From positions 1-8,781 of the forward strand of contig JANXXV010000009.1 in NCBI GenBank assembly GCA_025350445.1: a DNA stretch of 8,781 bases, written 5' to 3'. Under the pieces are notes generated by a model. The model saw nothing but the letters and a program-made list of their open reading frames with translations. It was not told the DNA's origin and did not search any database. Both the position numbers and the translations under genes were made by a program. Source of the stretch: Bryobacteraceae bacterium. Its GTDB lineage: Bacteria; Acidobacteriota; Terriglobia; Bryobacterales; Bryobacteraceae. Below are positions 5,468-8,781 of this stretch, piece by piece (the stretch's first letter is position 1; each line of letters begins with the position of its first letter).

Positions 5468-6067
5468 ATGCCATTGCTTCTCTGTTTGACAGTCATTCTT
5501 TCCATCACCTTCCTGCTCTCCGCGCAAGGCCCGCCCGCCGGTGGCGCCGCACCTGCGCCCCCGGTCATGACTTTGGTAATTCCGGGATTCCCCGACGGCA
5601 GCCAGATTCCCGTTAAGTTCAGTCAGGCCGCTCCGGGTGTTGCCGCCGGCGAGGGGATGTCACCGGCGATGAACTGGGCCAACGTGCCCGCCGGCGCGCA
5701 GAGTTTGTTCCTCCACATGCACGACCTGGATCTGGCCCGCAACAAGACTACAGACGATCAGGCGCACTGGGTCGTTTGGAACATTCCGGCGACCGCGACC
5801 GGCTTTCCCGAGGGCGTACCCAAAGGATCGCAATTGCCCGACGGCAGCTATCAGATCAGCGCTACAGGACCCATGTATCGCGGTCCGGGAGCCGCCGCGA
5901 GCGGTCCGCTTCACCACTACGTGTTTGAGCTGTATGCGCTTGACACCAAACTCGATGTGAAACCATCGGCCGATGCTTTCGAGACGCGTGCCAACGTGAT
6001 GAAAGCGATTCAGGGTCACATTGTTGGGAAAGCGGTCTACGGGGGCCTGTTCCGGCGGCCGAAGTAA
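5468..6067 (+). CDS. Exported PEBP/YbhB-YbcL family (Raf-kinase-inhibitor-like) protein
   Basis: 199 residues. Residues 1-20 (MPLLLCLTVILSITFLLSAQ) are a signal peptide, followed by a Pro/Ala-rich linker to about 32. The bacterial phosphatidylethanolamine-binding-protein fold follows: 'SPAMNW' (65-70), 'FLHMHDLD' (81-88, the usual D-P-D written here D-L-D), 'AHWVVWNIP' (99-107) with the conserved His100, 'GP' at 134-135 and 'HHYVFELYALD' (149-159). These residues form the small anion-binding pocket of the family. Cellular roles of bacterial members are poorly defined, and binding of small phosphate-like ligands is an inference. Length is normal for an exported member. The start is backed by AGGA about 7 bp ahead and by the signal peptide. 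No neighbour suggests a specific pathway. Confidence 0.9.
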   Translation: MPLLLCLTVILSITFLLSAQGPPAGGAAPAPPVMTLVIPGFPDGSQIPVKFSQAAPGVAAGEGMSPAMNWANVPAGAQSLFLHMHDLDLARNKTTDDQAHWVVWNIPATATGFPEGVPKGSQLPDGSYQISATGPMYRGPGAAASGPLHHYVFELYALDTKLDVKPSADAFETRANVMKAIQGHIVGKAVYGGLFRRPK

Positions 6068-6388
6068 TCACCAGGAAAGCGAAACACCCTTCGCTATCAC
6101 CGTGACGCTGCGCTTCGCCACGTGGCTGCTCTTTGTGCTGACAATGCGCATTCATCATCGCGCCATGATTCGAGCCGATTCCCAAAATACCCGTTGTTCC
6201 GGTCTACTTCGACGTAGAGTCGCCGTTCCGCTGATTGGCGTGATCCGGGGTTCCGGGCGTCTGCACAAGAGTGCAGGGGCGTTTTACGTCCAGCTGGCGC
6301 CGCGGCAAAACCATTACTAATTGCATCGCTGCAGATCGCGGCCTCTCGCCCGATTTTCATTGCGCTCTCGAACCGGCGAAAATAAAGC
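6068..6388. other. Intergenic stretch, 321 bp, containing repeat B copy 2
   Basis: A plus-strand open frame covers most of it but has no family resemblance and appears to be produced by the repeat. Besides the repeat and its hairpin I see no promoter or RNA gene I could defend. The following VOC gene lacks an obvious promoter. Confidence 0.45.
6202..6285 (+). repeat. Dispersed repeat B, copy 2
   Basis: Second copy of the repeat at 5312-5393, same orientation, with the core at 6224-6245. This copy has a perfect hairpin CTGCAC AAGA GTGCAG (6261-6276) and a weaker one, TCTAC/GTAGA (6203-6218). Copy 1 lacks the first hairpin. Both copies lie downstream of a plus-strand gene. Confidence 0.65.
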
Positions 6389-6754
6389 ATGGCTCAAATT
6401 GTCAATTCCCGGTGCGTCCTGGCCGTCCGTGATCTTGAGGTGTCGACTCGTTACTACATGGACGTTCTCGGATTCCGAAAGGACCCGATCAACGCCGAGG
6501 GTTGGAGCTTCCTGACGCGTGATACTTTCCGGGTGATGCTCGGTGAGTGCGTGGATGAGCGACCGGCTGGCGAACTGGGAAATCACTCCTACTTTGCGTA
6601 CTGGAATGTTGAGGGCGTGGATGACCTTTACCGGGAGTTTGTGGCGAAAGGGGCGCTCACTTCATCGAAGCCAACGAACAAACCATGGGGCCTGAGAGAG
6701 TTCGGTCTGAGTACACCGGACGGACACAGAATTGTGTGTGGTGAGGCGATCTGA
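6389..6754 (+). CDS. VOC superfamily (glyoxalase/bleomycin-resistance-like) protein
   Basis: 121 residues, one vicinal-oxygen-chelate domain. It reads 'RCVLAVRDLEVSTRYYMDVLGF' (8-29, split here), the usual first beta-alpha module, then 'SYFAYWNVEGVDDLYREFVAKGA' (67-89) and 'LREFGLSTPDGHRIVCGE' (102-119), the second module ending with the conserved Glu (Glu118 or 119). The likely metal-ligand pairs cannot be fixed without a structure. No signal peptide, so cytoplasmic. VOC proteins range from glyoxalases to dioxygenases and drug-binding proteins; nothing here decides between them. The ATG has no good Shine-Dalgarno, but the domain begins immediately after it. It converges with the PQQ dehydrogenase gene. 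Confidence 0.88.
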   Translation: MAQIVNSRCVLAVRDLEVSTRYYMDVLGFRKDPINAEGWSFLTRDTFRVMLGECVDERPAGELGNHSYFAYWNVEGVDDLYREFVAKGALTSSKPTNKPWGLREFGLSTPDGHRIVCGEAI

Positions 6755-6797
6755 GCGTATCTTGACGGTTTGCCGGCTAGCCGCGGAAGTGACCGCA

Positions 6798-6857
6798 CGG
6801 ATCCCGACATGCCGGCTTTTCCCCATCATCCGGCCAACCGCCACTTGGCCAAGTAAT
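6798..6857 (+). repeat. Dispersed repeat A, copy 2, in a convergent gap
   Basis: The part at 6811-6857 matches 3573-3620. Just before it, CGGATCCCGACAT (6798-6810) is identical to 2489-2501 in another convergent gap, suggesting a composite repeat with separable arms. The GCCAA/TTGGC palindrome in the middle could form a hairpin and might help to end transcription from the VOC or PQQ gene, though no T-tract follows. Confidence 0.7.
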
Positions 6858-6861
6858 GCCC

Positions 6862-6882
6862 TGCCCGTAGACTAATCGGGCA
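6862..6882. terminator. Weak hairpin over the PQQ-dehydrogenase stop codon
   Basis: TGCCCG (6862-6867) and CGGGCA (6877-6882) form a 6-bp stem with a 9-nt loop that includes the stop codon. No T-tract follows, so a terminator role is only possible. Confidence 0.2.
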
Positions 6883-8440
6883 ACCCAAACGCCACCAAAT
6901 TCGACCCCGCGGCGATTGCTACGTAATCCTTGCCGTTGAAACCATAGGCAATAGGGGAGGCGCTGATTTGCTGGCCGGTATTGAAATGCCACAACGGTTT
7001 TCCCGTGCGCGCATCGAGGGCCGCAAACTCGCCTTGATCGTCTCCGGCGAATAGGAGTCCGCCGGCAGTCGACAGCAGACCGGCGCCGTAGCGTTTGGCG
7101 CCAAGCTGCGGATAGTCCCACACCAGTTTGCCCGTCGCCACTTCCAGTGCGCGGACGTGCATTTGCCAGGGCTCCTCGGGGCTCTCGATGTAACCGGTGG
7201 CCATGAACCCGAAGCCGCCGGGCCTGAAAGTATCCATGGATTTTGTGTTGATCCCGCAGCCCTCCTGCGCAACTACGTAGAACAGCCGCGTCTCCGGGCT
7301 ATAAGCAGGAGACATCCAGTTGGTTGCGCCCGCGGTGGCTGGGCAGGTCTTGGTTCCCTGCAGCGTGGGTACGATACCGGGCACGCGGATTGGCCGGCCT
7401 TGGGGCGTGAGTCCGCTGGCCCAGTTCAGCAATTTGACGAAGGGCGTTCCGCTGATGAACTGCCCGGTTACGCGATCCAGCACGTAGTAGAATCCGTTGC
7501 GGTTGGCTTGCACCAGCAGTTTCCGCACCCGTCCTTCGACGGGCGCATCCACTAAGACGGGAATTTCTACAGCGTCCCAGTCATGCACGTCGTGAGGCGT
7601 GAATTGGAAATACCATTTCATTTTGCCGGTATCCGGATCCAGCGCAATCATGGATTCGGTATATAAGTTGTCGCCCTTGCGTTGGTCTCCATTAAAATCG
7701 GGTGCGGGATTTCCGGTGCCCCAGTAGATGAGATTGAGTTCGGGATCGTAACTGCCGGTAAGCCAGGTATCGCCGCCGCCGGTCTTCCAGGAATCGCCGG
7801 CCCACGAATCGGAGCCGGTTTCGCCGGGCTTGGGGATCACGCTCCAGCGCCAGAGCCGCTCGCCGGTGGCGGCGTCGTATGCGTCCAGCCAGCCGTTCAA
7901 GCCATGATCGCCGGGAGCGATGCCGACGATCACTTTATCTTTTAGCGCGAGTGGAGCGACGGGACACCAGTAGCCATCACGCGCCTCCGCCAGCTTGATT
8001 TTCCAGAGCAGGTTTCCGGACCGGGAATCCAGCGCTACCAACTCGGCGTTTGGCGTGCCTAGGTAGACGCGGTTCCCGTATACGGACACGCCGCGGTTGG
8101 GCCCCCGTTCGATGGCAGGCTCGTGATGATATTCCCAAATCAACCGCCCCGACTGCGCATCAATCGCGTACACTTCATTCGGCTGCGAGATATACATGAT
8201 GCCGTCCACAACCAACGGAACCGTTTCCAGCCGGGTTGCGCCGGGGACGTGATAGATCCATTTGGGCACGATTGATTTCACGTTGCCGGTGTCGATCTGT
8301 TTTAACGCAGAGTGGCGTTGTGAGTCATAGGTGCCCGAGTACATCAACCAGTTCGATGGATTGGGCTTAACCAGGTCTTTGTAAGTAACCTGGGCCGCGG
8401 CAACACTCACGGCCGCCATGCAAACGATTGCGATTTTCAT
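6872..8440 (-). CDS. PQQ-dependent alcohol dehydrogenase, periplasmic
   Basis: 522 residues. A signal peptide (1-16, MKIAIVCMAAVSVAAA) sends it to the periplasm. The body is an eight-bladed beta-propeller with repeated tryptophan-docking motifs, e.g. SGRLIWEY (97-104), SGNLLWKI (141-148), TGERLWRW (192-199), TGKMKWYF (271-278), TGKLVWDY (436-443) and TGKPLWHF (479-486). Likely metal and catalytic residues are Asp178 ('GDHG', where relatives usually have Glu), Asn244 ('WGTGNP') and Asp287 ('HDWD'), with Asp289 two residues on. It would oxidise alcohols to aldehydes, passing electrons from PQQ to a cytochrome c; the natural alcohol is unknown. The adjacent Cys-Cys pair of methanol dehydrogenase is absent. 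It has no fused cytochrome domain, consistent with the separate cytochrome gene upstream, which its start codon overlaps (ATGA). Length is a little short of methanol dehydrogenases (about 600). Confidence 0.92.
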   Translation of the reverse strand: MKIAIVCMAAVSVAAAQVTYKDLVKPNPSNWLMYSGTYDSQRHSALKQIDTGNVKSIVPKWIYHVPGATRLETVPLVVDGIMYISQPNEVYAIDAQSGRLIWEYHHEPAIERGPNRGVSVYGNRVYLGTPNAELVALDSRSGNLLWKIKLAEARDGYWCPVAPLALKDKVIVGIAPGDHGLNGWLDAYDAATGERLWRWSVIPKPGETGSDSWAGDSWKTGGGDTWLTGSYDPELNLIYWGTGNPAPDFNGDQRKGDNLYTESMIALDPDTGKMKWYFQFTPHDVHDWDAVEIPVLVDAPVEGRVRKLLVQANRNGFYYVLDRVTGQFISGTPFVKLLNWASGLTPQGRPIRVPGIVPTLQGTKTCPATAGATNWMSPAYSPETRLFYVVAQEGCGINTKSMDTFRPGGFGFMATGYIESPEEPWQMHVRALEVATGKLVWDYPQLGAKRYGAGLLSTAGGLLFAGDDQGEFAALDARTGKPLWHFNTGQQISASPIAYGFNGKDYVAIAAGSNLVAFGLPD

Positions 8441-8781
8441 TGTCGAACCCTGCGGCTGAGGAACGCGAGCAGATCCTGCAAGTCCGCGGCGCTCAAACTC
8501 TTTCCGTAATTAGAAGGCATGAGAGATTCCTTCGGATACTCGATTCTTTCCAATTCTGTTCTGATTAGAAGGTGAATGCGATAACTGCGATCCATCACCT
8601 GCAGGGAGAAGTTGTCTTCGTTTCTAACCACGCCATCGATCTTGCCGCCCGACTTCGTGGTTAGCCGTACCGGCTGATAGCCACGCGGAATTACCGGCCT
8701 GGCGGTTGTAAGAGCTTCCCGCAGATAGCGCGCGCTGCGCTCCGCGCCGATGTTTGACAGATCTGGTCCAAGCAATCCGCC
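8437..8781 (-). CDS. Cytochrome c family protein (heme-binding domain), C-terminal part; cut by right window edge
   Basis: The final 114 residues are visible. 'GGLLGPDLSNIG' is the segment that follows the CxxCH heme site in this type of cytochrome c domain; the CxxCH itself lies beyond the window. Next come 'YLREALTTARPVIPRGYQPVRLTTKSG', an embedded beta-rich piece ('DGVVRNEDNFSLQVMDRS'), and 'ESLMPSNYGKSLSAADLQDLLAFL', whose Met is the probable axial heme ligand. This layout matches the 'putative heme-binding domain' cytochromes of Acidobacteriota and Planctomycetota. Its TGA overlaps the ATG of the PQQ dehydrogenase by four bases, pointing to translational coupling and a role as that enzyme's electron acceptor. 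There is no true start in the window; an apparent TTG start near 8775 lies inside the domain. Confidence 0.85.
   Translation of the reverse strand, partial: GGLLGPDLSNIGAERSARYLREALTTARPVIPRGYQPVRLTTKSGGKIDGVVRNEDNFSLQVMDRSYRIHLLIRTELERIEYPKESLMPSNYGKSLSAADLQDLLAFLSRRVRQ

Noticed and set aside
7157..7945. Plus-strand open frames opposite the PQQ dehydrogenase
   Set aside because: They are antisense shadows of a well-conserved gene, as expected from its GC-rich third codon positions.

Overview
The window looks like chromosomal DNA from a GC-rich soil bacterium of the phylum Acidobacteriota, most likely the Solibacter/Bryobacterales group. This is inferred from gene content, not from a marker gene. 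The clues are the start of an Oar-like TonB-dependent receptor with a carboxypeptidase-regulatory-like domain, a 'KHGLTAKHIVIE...DQIAQNYWRL' hypothetical protein typical of that group, a PQQ dehydrogenase paired with a heme-binding-domain cytochrome c, several exported hydrolases and isomerases, and roomy intergenic spaces full of short palindromic repeats. No rRNA, tRNA, CRISPR array, phage gene or transposase gene was seen.

Layout from left to right: the N-terminus of the TonB-dependent receptor (minus strand, runs off the left edge); a short, probably truncated acidobacterial hypothetical protein (minus); a secreted alpha/beta-hydrolase esterase (plus); a dienelactone-hydrolase-family protein (minus, convergent with the esterase); an intergenic region of about 0.92 kb crowded with palindromic elements; a Tat-exported sugar phosphate isomerase/epimerase-like TIM-barrel protein (plus); an exported PEBP/YbhB-family protein (plus); a small VOC/glyoxalase-family protein (plus); and, convergent with it, a PQQ-dependent alcohol dehydrogenase (minus) translationally coupled to an upstream cytochrome c gene cut by the right edge.

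Most genes are monocistronic and code for exported or small metabolic enzymes of scavenging carbon metabolism. The only clear operon is cytochrome c followed by PQQ dehydrogenase (4-nt ATGA overlap), which fits a periplasmic alcohol oxidation module handing electrons to a c-type cytochrome. The dehydrogenase carries an Asp-Trp-Asp pattern resembling the Asp-x-Asp signature of lanthanide-using PQQ dehydrogenases.

The most unusual part is the non-coding DNA. The 3.4-4.35 kb gap holds two distinct MITE-like elements. One is about 170 bp, has 19-bp inverted ends and an apparent 9-bp target duplication, and seems to have landed inside an older palindromic repeat. The other is about 118 bp with perfect 16-bp inverted ends beginning in CTAG. 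Two further dispersed repeat pairs (one near 3573 and 6811, one near 5312 and 6202) fill other gaps. No transposase lies in the window, so any mobility would have to come from elsewhere. I did not find convincing evidence of a new defence or biosynthetic system.
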